A DNA stretch of 42,098 bases from Nakamurella endophytica (GCF_014646215.1 NZ_BMNA01000021.1:1-42098); one strand, 5' to 3'; positions 26,316-36,185 are shown, counted from the first letter of the stretch. The notes: generated by a model from the sequence alone, not told the origin. A program made the numbers and translations.

Positions 26316-26687
26316 CCTTGCTGCCCCGCTGTCCCTTGGCCGAACCACCCCCACCACCACGCCCCCCCAACGCACACCAACAGCCCGCTGGCCGAAGTTG
26401 ACCTCCGCGACGTCCCGCGACCCATCGAGTCCGGCCGCGTTCGTCCTGGACCGGCACGGACAGGCCGGCCGCCCGGTCACAGGACACCGGCTCAAAGAGT
26501 GAACGCTGCAGGCCGAAGCACTGAAAGATGAGCGCGAACGTCGACTTCAAGTGGAGTCTCACGGTGACGGAAGACGGGTCATGACCTGACCTTGCCATCA
26601 ACAATTGCATGTAGCGACACACCACGGCCCGTGTGATACAACCGACGGCAACAGCGCAACGCGGTCTGTTGATTGCAAGTACCGGTG

Positions 26688-27209
26688 ATGCCCTTCGCAT
26701 GGCAGAATGCCAAAGAAGCGCTGCAAACATTCGCCATCGAACGCCACTTCGACTTTCTAGGCTATGCCGAGCGTGACAACTTCGCGGCCGCGGCGCTCGA
26801 GCGTTTCGCGGCCAACGGGCAGACCGAACGCGGCACCGCGGTCCTCCATCGGACGGGAACCGGTTGGACGACCCCCCGCTTGAGTTCGACGACGATGTGG
26901 CAGCACAGGTTCATCACGCGCGGTGAACTGCTCCCGGGACGCCTAATCGAACGGTACCAAGCAATCCAAACGTCTCCAGCGCCAAACGTTGCCCGACGTC
27001 CTTCGCATGGCTATGTCGCGATCAGCGGTATCGCCCCATTAGGCGTAAGCGCTGTGGTGGCTGAGACGTCGCTAGACAGCTGGGAAACTAGCGTAACCGA
27101 GTCGGGAAACTTCCTGGTGGTTGTTGAAGCTCATTGGGGCGAAGAGGCCAGACTGTTTCTGGCAATAGCCAGCGGGGACCGAGTCGAGGCGACCGGAGGA
27201 CGGTTGTAG
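26688..27209 (+). CDS. Hypothetical protein, lower GC
   Basis: A possible 173-aa soluble protein from ATG 26688 (or TTG 26673). I recognise no family. The C-terminal half (GYVAISGIAPLGVSAVVAET, then SGNFLVVVEAHWGEEARLFL) reads like a small beta-rich domain, which suggests real coding, but no Shine-Dalgarno is visible. The stretch 26640-27130 is visibly poorer in GC, with many A/T third positions compared with neighbours. It could be a recently acquired orphan gene or a remnant. The bases 27210-27620 after it hold no gene or repeat that I can support. Confidence 0.35.
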   Translation: MPFAWQNAKEALQTFAIERHFDFLGYAERDNFAAAALERFAANGQTERGTAVLHRTGTGWTTPRLSSTTMWQHRFITRGELLPGRLIERYQAIQTSPAPNVARRPSHGYVAISGIAPLGVSAVVAETSLDSWETSVTESGNFLVVVEAHWGEEARLFLAIASGDRVEATGGRL

Positions 27210-27620
27210 CAGCCGCGCCGGAGGGCGCCCGGCGACAGGTCACGCCTGGTTCGGGGACGATTGGTCCTTGCGTCCACGCACCGCCAAACACGTCCCGTTG
27301 GCCATGCGAACTCCGGCATCCGATGGGACAGATCGCCGCACTCATCCGTTTAGCGGACCGCGCCATCAGCGGGACGCCGCGGCTGCGCCGTGCCCGCCGG
27401 AAGCACGCCGACGGCTTGTGCACCACTCCCGCGCAGGCCGACCCTTCCACCCATGCCGCCGGTGCACACCCGGACAGTCACACACACCCTTGATAGCCAT
27501 TCGGTCGCCGGGTGGCTGGGTCGACTTCGCCGCTGACACCGTCATCCGCCGATTGCAGATGTGGTCGCCCGGCCGTGCCGGTATCGCAGCAGTGCAGGAC
27601 ATGCGGTTGGCGGCGGAGGG

Positions 27621-29508
27621 TCAGCTGGCGTGACGGCGGGGTTGGTTGCGCAGGTGCGCCAGGGCGGCGGCGTAGTCGGCGCGGCCCCGGTGCACGGGGT
27701 GGGGGCCGTGGCGGCGGCGCGGCGCCGGCAGGTCCGGAAGAGCTAGCGCCACCTGGTCGAGGCCGGGGGTGCGGCGCCGGCGAGCGGGGGACAGCCGCCG
27801 CCAGGCCAGCTCGTCTAGCCACCACGCCCACGCGGTGCGTTCGGTGTCGTGCCGCAGGGTCCGCGCCGCCAATGTGCCCGCCGCGCCGGTCGTGGCCGCC
27901 GCGGCGTCACGATGGTCGCGGCCCGGTCGTAGCCACCGCCCGCTGGGGTCGGTGCGGGCCAGCCGGTGGCGGTGCAGCCGCTCGAGGTAGGCCAGGGTGC
28001 GGGGCAACGTGTAGCCGAGCCGGTCGGCCAGGCTCCTGGGGCTCCTGGGGCTCCCTTTTGCGGTGGTGAGGGCTTGGTATGTGCGGGCGCAGTGGTGCCC
28101 CAACCCTGGCTTGGCGGTGAACACGTCGTGGGCAACCGCGGTGGTGCGGTGCCGTAGGTGGGAACGCCACGCGTTGCGAGCAGCGGGGACGCGGTAGGGA
28201 GGGCGGCCGGCGGGGCGCGTGTCCGCTTGTGACCGACCTGAGGTCACCTGTGGTGTGGACAACGTGGGCGGGCGGGTGTGGATGGTCCAGTGGGTGGCGT
28301 GCACGCCCTCGGCGGGGCGGACCTGGGCGATCCAGCCGTCGGCGGCAAGGCGCAGCAGGGCTAGGCGGGCGGTGTCCCGGCCCAGGCCGGTCAGCTGGGA
28401 CAGCCGGCGGATGTCGGCCTCGACGGCGTCGGGGCGGACGGCGTCCAGCTGCAGCAGGCACAGCACGTCCAGCACCCGCCGATCGGCCGGCCCACCCCGG
28501 GTGGCCCACCGGCCGGGGGAGGCGTCCGCGCGGCGCTGCACCCCGGCCACCGCCCCGGTGACCGCGGCGCACCGCGGCAACCACGTCGGATCGGCGCCGG
28601 CGGTGTCGGCCGGGTGCGCGGCGATCCAGGCGACCGCCCGGCGCCAGTTCCGGTCCAGCACGTCCCGCTGAGCCCGCGGGTTACGGGCGACACGCAGGGG
28701 GCCGTGCCGGCGGGTGCGGGCATGCTCCAATCCCGGCGCGGTCGCTAGGTGGGCGTCCAGGTCGGTGCGGCGCCAGCGAGCGCGGGCGGCTCCGCACAGC
28801 ACCGTGAACAGCACCCGGCTGGCATCCGCCTCGGCCGGCAGCGGACTCGTCAGCGCCGCCTGCGCCGCGGGGGGCAGCGGGCGCCGGTCACCGAGCAGGT
28901 GTGGATGGCCGTGCTCGTCCCGGCCGACCGGCGACGCCCCGTCGACGGTGGCGGTGGACCGGGGTGGCGGGTCGCCGACTAGCCCGGCAAGTGTCAGGAC
29001 GGCGTGGACGCCGGCGGTCGGGGCCAGCAGCGCCGACACGTCGCCGGCCAGGACCTCGCTGCGCCCGCCGAGGCGGTGCGGCGATCCTGGTGGGCGCAGC
29101 GCACCGGTGGCCGGGTTCAGCAGGGCGCTGACGTCCAGGCTGGGCAGCAGCTGTTGCAGGCCTGGGGCCAGCCGGGCCACCACCGGCGCTGGTACCGGCT
29201 CCGCCACCGCGGCCCACACGTGCCGGCCGCCGCCCGGCCCGGACCGGCACACCACATGCGGCACACCGGCCCGGCCCAGCAGCTCCCGCAGCCTGGCCAG
29301 ATCCGACTCCACCGGGCCGGCCTTGGCGTCCAGATCGAACCCCAACAGCCGGAACCGGCCCGCGGGCGTCGGTCAGATACACCGCCCACGGCACGACCGG
29401 CTCCGCACCAGAAATCGGCGCGGTGGCCGGGTAGCGGTTCTCCACCCGACCATGCGCGTCGACCGAGGCCACCCGCACACATCGACGCGGCGACAACGCA
29501 GCCGTCAA
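27621..29508 (-). pseudogene. Primase-polymerase-type replication protein, frameshifted
   Basis: An archaeo-eukaryotic primase-like (prim-pol) protein of the kind carried by actinobacterial plasmids and integrative elements, then winged-helix regions. The N-terminal part (CVRVASVDAHGRVENRYPAT, PVVPWAVYLTDARG) lies in one frame. Near 29359-29361 one extra G in a GGG run shifts the frame; removing it gives a smooth join RGRFRLLGFDLDAKAG. FDLD would be the catalytic Asp pair and GGGRHVWAAV the catalytic His motif. The C-terminal 350 residues (LTGLGRDTARLALLRLAADG) look like helix-turn-helix DNA binding. The start is uncertain: TTG 29508 is used, and the frame is open to 29706. It may be a real pseudogene or a sequencing error in an intact gene. 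Confidence 0.65.
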
Positions 29509-29662
29509 CGCCCACCCTGTGGGCGGGGGGACGGCGTATGCGCGGTGGCCGCGGGGGGCGCCGGGCCGTTCACCGGACGGTGAAGCGGCGGCTACTCGCT
29601 GATGTGGGCGGGGTCGATGCCACGGACACGGTCCGCCATAGGCATCGGACCGGCACGTCAGC

Positions 29663-29690
29663 CAATCGTCCAACGGCTGTTGGACGATTG
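29663..29690. other. Perfect 12-bp hairpin (operator or replication site)
   Basis: Arms CAATCGTCCAAC (29663-29674) and GTTGGACGATTG (29679-29690) are perfectly complementary around a GGCT loop. It lies between the start of the prim-pol replication gene (minus) and a divergent lipoprotein gene (plus, 29849), where a terminator is unexpected. An operator, or a hairpin used in plasmid replication, fits better. No iterons are visible next to it. Confidence 0.7.
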
Positions 29691-29848
29691 CACCTTCTCT
29701 GCCCAACGGGCGTCCGCCGTGGTTGTTCCGATCTCGCAGTCACGGGGCCTCGCCGCGGAGCAATCAGCCGTGCGGAGGCAACCCGCCCGCATCGCGGACC
29801 CGTCTACTGCTCGAAGGACTCGACCGGCTCGCCAGGGGAGGTGACCGG

Positions 29849-30913
29849 ATGCCAAGGTGGGCGATTGCTCTGCTTATTGCGCTTCTGATGGTGACGGTTG
29901 GGTGCGCGGCGAGGGCGCGGCTGCCTGCTGCGCCTTCTACAGGTGCGCCGGGATCGTCTACCGGATCGCTGTCGGCTCGAACCGGGAGCGACCTGCCGAG
30001 ACCGTCGGCGAGCTCGACCCCGGTCACCGTCCCATGGAGCCCACGTGGGGTTCGGTCCGCCAATAAGGTCATACCGGCCGCCACACCGTCCGCGGTACCA
30101 GCCGAACCGCGCGCGTGCACCGGCGCGATCCGGTTGGTGCCCGGTAGCGCCCGCACGACCTCCAGCAGCGGCGGATACCTGCTGACCACCTTCGTCGTAC
30201 GATTCGGTGCCTCGAAGCCATGTTGGGCCAACGGCGGCTTGTTCGCCGTCGACATGCTCGCCGCAGACGGCACAGCTCTACCCATCGGCTCTATGCCTGC
30301 TGGGCCCTATCACCCGCCGTTGCACATCGCAGCCGGTCAGCTCGTGTTCGGGTCCATACGCTGGGCCCCTGGACCGAACAGTCCACGGCCGGTGCGCCTT
30401 GCGTTCGTACTCGGCGACGCCCCGTCCGTCTCTCCGATCAGCATCTCGGTCGCCGACGTCGATGTCCCGCCGCTGTCCGGCGGCCACGGCCCACGCGACG
30501 CGTGGCAATCCACGGCGTACGGCCGGTTGACGTCGGCCGCTGACCCGGCGAGCTTGGCGTCGTTGACCGCTACGGTCATCGCGCCTGCCACGGTCCGGGT
30601 CTCGTCGAAGCTGGTCTACGCCGTCAGGTTGACCAATGACACCGACACCGCGGTGCCATTGCCCGGCTGCCTGCAGTTCGCCGAACAACTCAGCGTCGTG
30701 CCGCTGAAGATCCCAACGACGGTCGGCACTGAGGGCCCCTTGAACTGCAGTCGGCTGCCGCCGGCCATCCCCGCCCATGCATCGGTGACGATGCAGATGC
30801 AACTGGACACCGCCGGACAGGTCCCCGGCTCCGGTCGACTGACGTGGTCGCTCCTGGACGGCGGTCACGCCGTCGTCGAGGCCGACGTACCAGTCACGGT
30901 GCGGGCGCACTAG
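29849..30913 (+). CDS. Secreted lipoprotein, unknown
   Basis: A 354-aa protein with a lipoprotein signal (MPRWAIALLIALLMVTVGC, C19) and a Ser/Thr/Pro-rich stalk to about residue 75. The body has no family I can name. Residues 95-150 (CTGAIRLVPGSARTTSSSGG, VVRFGASKPCWANGG) look like a DUF4232-style beta-sandwich with two Cys; residues 240-354 (TVRVSSKLVYAVRLTNDTDT, LPGCLQF, LNCSRLPP) look like a second Ig-like beta-sandwich with a Cys pair. The start at ATG 29849 has a strong AGGGGAGG. It is the first of a run of stalked lipoproteins and is divergent from the replication gene. Function unknown; perhaps an envelope binding protein. Confidence 0.75.
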   Translation: MPRWAIALLIALLMVTVGCAARARLPAAPSTGAPGSSTGSLSARTGSDLPRPSASSTPVTVPWSPRGVRSANKVIPAATPSAVPAEPRACTGAIRLVPGSARTTSSSGGYLLTTFVVRFGASKPCWANGGLFAVDMLAADGTALPIGSMPAGPYHPPLHIAAGQLVFGSIRWAPGPNSPRPVRLAFVLGDAPSVSPISISVADVDVPPLSGGHGPRDAWQSTAYGRLTSAADPASLASLTATVIAPATVRVSSKLVYAVRLTNDTDTAVPLPGCLQFAEQLSVVPLKIPTTVGTEGPLNCSRLPPAIPAHASVTMQMQLDTAGQVPGSGRLTWSLLDGGHAVVEADVPVTVRAH

Positions 30914-31100
30914 CGGCAGAACCTGGTGAGCCTCTCCAGTGCTTCCAAGACGCGAGCAACGTCGGGAAGTGTTGCGAGATGGTGCCCTTGGCCTCGCAGG
31001 TGACCGACCTGGGTAGCGCATTGAACTAAGTAGAAGTGCTACGGCGGCTTGACTGGTACCCGGAGGCAACCTTGCCGTGGCTGGCTACCGCCTACCCGTT

Positions 31101-31656
31101 GTGAAGCTGCGCGCGTGGGTGGTCGCGGGGCGCTGGTGACCACCGCGTGCACGTCGGCGCCTTCGACGTCGCTGACGCCAGCCAGCCCGGCTTCTGGTAA
31201 TCAATCGGCGTTCTCGCAGTCCTGGCAAGCCGTCGTCGGCGCGGTGTCGCCCGCTGAACAGTCCGAAGCGGCGGAGCTGATCGGTCGATGGGCTGGCGCG
31301 GCCGCCTCGTCGCCGCCGGCGACCCTTCCGTTCAACCCTGAACGGCCAGGGGTCGCGGTCAACATCGAACGGGTCGTCCAATCCGCGGATGGCAGGATGT
31401 CGCAGCTTGAGTTTGTCGGCTCACCGAAGCAGGCCAACCAGGACTGCGGCTACGACTACTCCGCCGCAGCACTGCTCACCACGACGACGGCGGTCCTGGT
31501 CGTGCACGCCGACGCGGGCATGTGGCCCGGCGGCCCCGATGTCGGCTGCGGCTTGTCCGACCGCTCACGCTCGGCGGCCGTCCGCCTTCCGGTACCGCTG
31601 CGCGACCGGACATGCTGGACCTGACCACTGGCCAACCGATTCAGCCGGCACGGTGA
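31101..31656 (+). pseudogene. Lipoprotein gene with two single-base frame breaks
   Basis: The frames join into one protein of about 185 residues: MKLRAWVVAGALVTTAC (a lipobox at C17), then an Ala/Ser/Pro stalk, QSWQAVVGAVSPAEQSEAAE, ERVVQSADGRMSQLEFVGSP, DCGYDYSAAALL and LDLTTGQPIQ. The first break is in the G run at 31127-31130 (one G short), the second at about 31609-31613 (one base short), shown by comparison with the fragment at 35892-36185, which keeps RLPEPLGTRALLDLTTGQPI. Internal Cys residues (DCGYDY, DVGCGL) are conserved between the two and may form a disulfide. Family unknown. The breaks may be assembly errors, since codon content stays normal after each. Confidence 0.65.
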
Positions 31657-31871
31657 CCGCAGCCATCATCGAAGCTCTGGGTAGGACACCGGCCGTCGCC
31701 GCGGCGTCCCGGACGGCTGTCAGCCGGACACGCACCGAGCCTGCCGGCGACGCCCGTCGAGGCGGCGTGGCGCCCTCGACGCCGCAAGTCACTCGGGCGC
31801 ACCCTTGGTACCCGCCGCGGCGGTGGCGGCCCACGACTGGATCGAGCGTCGTACGGCAGGAGGGGTGACGG

Positions 31872-32345
31872 ATGCGGTCGTCACGCGCAGCGTTGCGGAG
31901 GTCGCGGGGTTCGCTGTTGGGGTTGGCCGTCGTCGTGGTGCTCGTGGGCGCTGGCTGGGCGTGGTGGCTGCGGTATGACGCCGGCCCGTACATCGACGTT
32001 CAGGGCCTGCGATACGCCGACGTCTCCTACGACTCGGGACCGTCACGGGGCAATCGACACGAGACAGGGCCGCGTCTGAACACCGCGGACGCGCTCGCTG
32101 TGGCCGAGGCCATCAACGCCCTCTCGACACACGACCACCTGTCCGGACCTCACAGCTGCCCCGTGGACAGCGAAGCCACCGACACGGTGATCTTCCATGC
32201 CGACCAGATCACGACAGCAGTCATCGACCGTGACGGCTGCAGCCGGGTGAAAGTCGTCCGCCGCGGACACAGGTGGACCCTGGACGAGAGCTACGGCACC
32301 GTCCGAGCCGCCGTCTCCGCCGCCGTCACACCAGCACACCGGTAG
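31872..32345 (+). CDS. Membrane-anchored hypothetical protein
   Basis: A 157-aa protein with a basic N-terminus (MRSSRAALRRSRG), one signal-anchor helix at about 14-33, and an extracytoplasmic domain of about 120 residues. The domain has two Cys (SGPHSCPVDSEA and IDRDGCSRVKV) that could pair, and a motif TDTVIFHADQITTAVIDRDG typical of a small beta-sheet domain. No family recognised. ATG 31872 has AGGAGGGG upstream. It follows the broken lipoprotein gene by about 215 bases and converges on the propeller lipoprotein gene at 32435. Confidence 0.65.
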   Translation: MRSSRAALRRSRGSLLGLAVVVVLVGAGWAWWLRYDAGPYIDVQGLRYADVSYDSGPSRGNRHETGPRLNTADALAVAEAINALSTHDHLSGPHSCPVDSEATDTVIFHADQITTAVIDRDGCSRVKVVRRGHRWTLDESYGTVRAAVSAAVTPAHR

Positions 32346-32434
32346 CGCCGAGCGGGCCGCCGGGACAGCGAGCCGGCCGGTTCTGAGTGGAAGTGTCGGG
32401 CGGTAGCGTGCGCGGCGAACCGACCGCGGCGGAC

Positions 32435-33619
32435 TCACCAAAACCCTGCCAGCTGCGGCTCGTCGGAGGCAGGGTCTCGGCTGTGGGTGGCGGTGATCGT
32501 GCGGACGGTGGGTGGTTGCACCTGCCAGACTTGGGTGCCCCAGGCGGTGCCGCATGGCGAGTCGGTGCCGTAGCCGGTGGAGATCTGGGCCAGGGCGGTG
32601 GCAGATCCCGGGAGGGCTACAAGGTGGTGGACGCCGCCGCACGGCGGCATGGGCCAGGAGTGCAGGACATCGCCGGCGGGGTCGAGCAGGGCCATGGTGT
32701 TGCCGGTGCGGCAGCTTCGGGCGACCAGGATGCCGGCGCGGATCCAGCCGGGGGAGCCGTACGTGCAGTGCGGTGTCGGCTTGGCCACCTGAGGGTGCAT
32801 CAGGTCGGGATGGTGGGTGTCGACAGTCACGAATGTGCCGTCCAGACCGCCGAGCTGCACGGCCAGCCGCGTCCCGTCAGGACTCCACGACGTGTACGCC
32901 AGCGAGTAGTACGGCCGGCCGATGGTGGCGGACAACGTCCGCCAGGTGGCCAGGTCGATGATCTGCAGCCGGTCCAGGCCACAGCCGCCGATGCGGCAGT
33001 GCGGAATGCACGCCTGTGTGTTGAGCACGGCGATGCGGGTGCCGTCCGGGCTCAGCGAGGCCCAGGCGGCGTCGCCGTCGAATTGCCGCAGCACGGTGTG
33101 CTGGTGGGTGCGCGGGTCGATCTTGTCGAGCCGGGACAGACAGCTGAACGTGGACAGCACCAACACGTCACCGGCCGGGGTCAGCATGGGATCGACGTGC
33201 TCGGCGGTGACTGCGGCGACGCAGTCGACCAGCGCCCCGTCGGTGAGTCGTCGGGTCGTGATGACGGTGCCGGCGCCGGTGCCGTCCAGGTTGCCCGGCT
33301 GGTTCCGCACCATCAGATACACGGCCTGCCGTGGGTCCGAAGCCGCCGACGGTGCTGGTCCGACGGTGATCATCGGTGGCACGGTCGCGAACATCGGCGT
33401 CTGCGTAGCAGCGGACGGCGGCACTCCCGGTGGTGTGGGGCATGCTGCCGCCGACGGCACCACCGGCCGCGTCGACGGCACTGGCAGCGCCTGTGTCGTC
33501 GGCGACGCCCCACTGCGGCTTGCCGTGCGAGGCGTTGTGCATCCAGCCACCACGACGCACACCAATACCGCAACAGCAGCAACCGCCCTGACCGCCGCCC
33601 GTGGACCGTTCACCACCAT
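32435..33619 (-). CDS. Beta-propeller lipoprotein (WD40/TolB-like)
   Basis: A 394-aa secreted lipoprotein: lipobox VVVAGC (C27), then a Thr/Pro/Ala-rich stalk to about residue 90. The body shows propeller repeats, including WASLSPDGTRIAVLN and YTSWSPDGTRLAVQL (the SPDG motif of TolB/WD40 blades), VDPMLTPAGDVLVLSTFSC and MALLDPAGDVLHSWPMPP. Many Cys (ACIPHCRIGGCG, HCTYG, RSCRTG, PPCGG, DSPCGT) are spaced for disulfides, consistent with export. ATG 33619 gives a normal signal; no strong Shine-Dalgarno. Ligand unknown; such propellers in actinobacterial lipoproteins are generally taken to bind polysaccharide or protein at the cell surface. Confidence 0.78.
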   Translation of the reverse strand: MVVNGPRAAVRAVAAVAVLVCVVVAGCTTPRTASRSGASPTTQALPVPSTRPVVPSAAACPTPPGVPPSAATQTPMFATVPPMITVGPAPSAASDPRQAVYLMVRNQPGNLDGTGAGTVITTRRLTDGALVDCVAAVTAEHVDPMLTPAGDVLVLSTFSCLSRLDKIDPRTHQHTVLRQFDGDAAWASLSPDGTRIAVLNTQACIPHCRIGGCGLDRLQIIDLATWRTLSATIGRPYYSLAYTSWSPDGTRLAVQLGGLDGTFVTVDTHHPDLMHPQVAKPTPHCTYGSPGWIRAGILVARSCRTGNTMALLDPAGDVLHSWPMPPCGGVHHLVALPGSATALAQISTGYGTDSPCGTAWGTQVWQVQPPTVRTITATHSRDPASDEPQLAGFW

Positions 33620-33764
33620 GGGACGGCCCGCACACCCGAGATGGTTGCGTCTCCGCCTGGCACTGCGCAACGGCCACCAAGCACACCACCTGACGCCGCT
33701 TCGGTGTGGCGGCGGCTCCATCGGAGGTGCAACCGGACGGCCTGCCAGGTACGGGCGGGCCGCA

Positions 33765-34661
33765 TCAATCGGTGATGTTGAAGTTCAGGGCGGGGATGCG
33801 GTGTTGTGTGCCGTCGGCGAGGTCGAGAGGGGCGGTCAGTTGCCACCGTCCGGGCGGCAGGGTGTAGCCCAACTCGGGTCGCATGCTCGCGGTCCCTACC
33901 AGTAGTGGGATCTCGACACGCCCGCCGCGGGGTCCGGCGGTGAACGGAATCAGCGGCAACGTTTGTGCGCCGACGAAGCCGCCTGCAACTGCTCCGGTTT
34001 CGGGATCAAGGATCTGCGCTGTGAGTTGGCCGTTGGTCTGCACCTCGAGAGGCGACGCGGACCGGTTGGTCAACACCACCGCCGTCCTCACCGTGGCGCC
34101 GCGAGTCACCGTCAGCTCGGCTTGAAGCCGGATGTCTGCGCGGCCGGGGTCCATCACGGGTAGGGAAGGGAAGGATGCCCGTAGCGGGGTCGCCGCTGGG
34201 TCGGGCGGATAACGCAAGGCTCCGACCTGCAGGGTGACGGCGGCACCGTAGCGGCCGTGCAGCGCGGCTGCGACGTCCTCGGCGGTGGCTGTCAACGCGA
34301 TGCGGTGCGGCTCGGGTTGGAATCGGGAGCTTGCCGTCGGGTACTGCAACAGGACACCAGGAGACCGCCGCCTCAGCTCATCCAGGTCCTGCGCCAGCTG
34401 TTGCCAGCGGCTCACAGCCCCATGGGCGGCCGCGACGACCTTCACCTCACCGGACAGACCGATTCCTTGTGCCAAATTGCCGATAACCCGCACGTCGTCG
34501 GGACCGACCTGCTCCAGCAACACCTGCGGTGTGCGGTCCGGCAGGAACCGGCACTCCAACACGCGATCGCCAAGCACTTCTTCGACCCGGTCGAACAGCC
34601 GCAGTCCCACGGATTGGCGACGCCAGAAGTCGGCGTCGAACTGGTCGTTTCCCAACGTCAC
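33765..34661 (-). CDS. Hypothetical protein with C-terminal Ig-like domain
   Basis: A 298-aa protein from GTG 34661 with GGAAGG upstream and no signal peptide or helix. Residues 1-100 are a charged alpha/beta-like part (FWRRQSVGLRLFDRVEEVLG, VLLEQVGPDDVRVIGNLAQG). Residues 180-298 form an Ig-like beta-sandwich (LTVTRGATVRTAVVLTNRSA, LTAQILDPETGAVAGGFVG, PPGRWQLTAPLDLADG), like intracellular proteinase-inhibitor-type sandwiches. No family named. It is 145 bases upstream of the propeller gene on the same strand, so the two may be one unit. It lacks the lipoprotein signal of its neighbours; a truncated N-terminus is possible, since 34662-35153 upstream shows no gene, promoter or repeat that I can identify. 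Confidence 0.6.
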   Translation of the reverse strand: MTLGNDQFDADFWRRQSVGLRLFDRVEEVLGDRVLECRFLPDRTPQVLLEQVGPDDVRVIGNLAQGIGLSGEVKVVAAAHGAVSRWQQLAQDLDELRRRSPGVLLQYPTASSRFQPEPHRIALTATAEDVAAALHGRYGAAVTLQVGALRYPPDPAATPLRASFPSLPVMDPGRADIRLQAELTVTRGATVRTAVVLTNRSASPLEVQTNGQLTAQILDPETGAVAGGFVGAQTLPLIPFTAGPRGGRVEIPLLVGTASMRPELGYTLPPGRWQLTAPLDLADGTQHRIPALNFNITD

Positions 34662-35153
34662 GAGCTAACCCTTCCACGCACGATCGACCGCCGCCTGCAC
34701 GCGGCCATGGGTGGCCTTGACCCAGTGCGTGCGGTCGTCACCTGCGGTCGGTGTGCGGCGTCTTCCGCGGCTTGCGCCAGTCTCCCCTGCCACGAGCGGA
34801 AGCCGCGGCCGGACGCCGGGGATTGCATCCGGTCGACCCGCCTTTCGAGGCGTCCGCCCGGCCCGCTGTCCGACGCGACGGCACCCCTCCTGAAGATGCC
34901 TGAGAGGGCTGCAAGCCATGAAGGTCGGTCCGTGGTCACGTCCGGTCCAGTCGGTGACGGTGCGCATTATGAGGTCACGCCCACGACCGGGGGACGACAG
35001 CTAGTCGTCGTGTCCGGGGACGTTGTTCACGCGGTCAGTCGCGTCGTAGGAATGCATGACGGGGTCCCGAGGGTGCGGCCGGCGCGTCGGCTGAAGGCCA
35101 AAGGACATACGGGGTGGCGTTACTGTTTGGAGTCGGCCAGCTGGACCTGTCGA

Positions 35154-35843
35154 TCAGTACACGGTGAGGGCTGCGGGCGGCGCGTCGAGGTGCAGGCACA
35201 GGAGCCGCGCGCGAAGAACGTACCGACCGGCCGGTAGGTTGCGGGCGCCCGCCGGATGCCGCCAGGCTGCGGTGACCGCAACTGCGATACCCGGCTCGAG
35301 GGATGGCAGGACGTCGACCACGACGGCGCCCATGTCACCGAAATCGGCGCCCGCTCGGGGAAAATCGTCCCCGTCCTGCCCGACGGCCCAAACTTCGACG
35401 TAGTTGTCGTCGTTCCCGTCCGCGGTCCACCACTGCTGTCCGATGTTGCGAAGAACGAGCCGGAGGTCGGGTGACGTTCCCCTTGCAACCGTCGCCGGCT
35501 CGGTGACCCACTCTAGAGCTAGCCCGGCCCGGCGGACCGCGCGACCCGGTCGTGCTACAACCCCCGTGCCTTCAACCGCTGTCTGCCACTGGCCATCCGC
35601 TCGATAGGCGCGGATGACGATCCACGTGTCCGGGCCGCCGATTGGCCACGAGGCGGCCACTATTGGCAGAACCTCGCCCGGGTGAACGAGGTCTCCGTGA
35701 ATGACGCGCCAGCCGTCGGTTGGTGGCCGGCCGTCAAGATCGTCGACGCTATTTGCTCCGTGGTCGCCGATCAATCGAGCCAACGGCACACCACGATCGG
35801 CCAGCACCGCCGCCGACACATCGACTTCACCCAGCTGCAGCAC
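35154..35843 (-). CDS. Hypothetical protein with Ig-like C-terminus
   Basis: A protein of about 229 residues from GTG 35843. The frame stays open to 35939, but that part is antisense to the remnant at 35892-36185 and was left out. No signal peptide. The C-terminal 110 residues have beta-sandwich character (LRLVLRNIGQQWWTADGNDD, YVEVWAVGQDGDDF, LPAGRYVLRARLLCLHLDAP), like the neighbour at 33765-34661, with which it shares strand and general plan but not clear sequence. The N-terminal half (WPIGGPDTWIVIRAYRADGQ) may be a second small domain. No family recognised, and no convincing Shine-Dalgarno. It may be a 5'-truncated gene abutting a duplicated segment. Confidence 0.5.
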   Translation of the reverse strand: MLQLGEVDVSAAVLADRGVPLARLIGDHGANSVDDLDGRPPTDGWRVIHGDLVHPGEVLPIVAASWPIGGPDTWIVIRAYRADGQWQTAVEGTGVVARPGRAVRRAGLALEWVTEPATVARGTSPDLRLVLRNIGQQWWTADGNDDNYVEVWAVGQDGDDFPRAGADFGDMGAVVVDVLPSLEPGIAVAVTAAWRHPAGARNLPAGRYVLRARLLCLHLDAPPAALTVY

Positions 35844-35891
35844 GGTCGCGGATCGGCCACTCACCAGTCGATCGTGCCACCGCGACCCAGC

Positions 35892-36185
35892 GTCGAGCGG
35901 GTCGTTCCCTCCGCCGATGACAGGACCCTCACGCTGCACTTCGTGGGCTCACCGAAGGAGGCCAACCATGATTGCGGGTACGACTACACCGCCGCGGCAC
36001 TGGTCTCCACCCGGACGGTCGTGCTGGTCGTCCATGCCGATCCAGGGATCTGGCCCGACGGACCCGACATCAACTGCGGCATGTCCGGACGCATCCGGTC
36101 GGCTGTCGTCCGGCTACCCGAACCACTGGGAACCAGAGCACTGCTGGACCTGACCACCGGGCAGCCGATCCAGCGCACACCCTAA
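35892..36185 (+). pseudogene. Truncated paralogue of the 31101-31656 lipoprotein
   Basis: About 98 residues aligning with the C-terminal half of the gene at 31101: ERVVPSADDRTLTLHFVGSP, EANHDCGYDYTAAALVSTRT, HADPGIWPDGPDINCGMSG, RLPEPLGTRALLDLTTGQPI. The frame is intact to the TAA, but the lipobox, stalk and N-terminal domain are missing; upstream sequence in this frame is antisense to the gene at 35154-35843. It therefore looks like a 3' fragment left by duplication or recombination. Its intact end helps locate the frame break in the other copy. Confidence 0.72.

Noticed and set aside
29663..29690. Perfect hairpin considered as a rho-independent terminator or tRNA arm
   Set aside because: It lies between divergent gene starts, has no U-tract, and no cloverleaf can be formed around it.
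34658..34967. Two overlapping minus-strand frames of about 100 codons in the gap before the Ig-like gene
   Set aside because: Neither shows a domain, signal or ribosome site; Arg/Pro-rich composition is typical of noncoding frames here.
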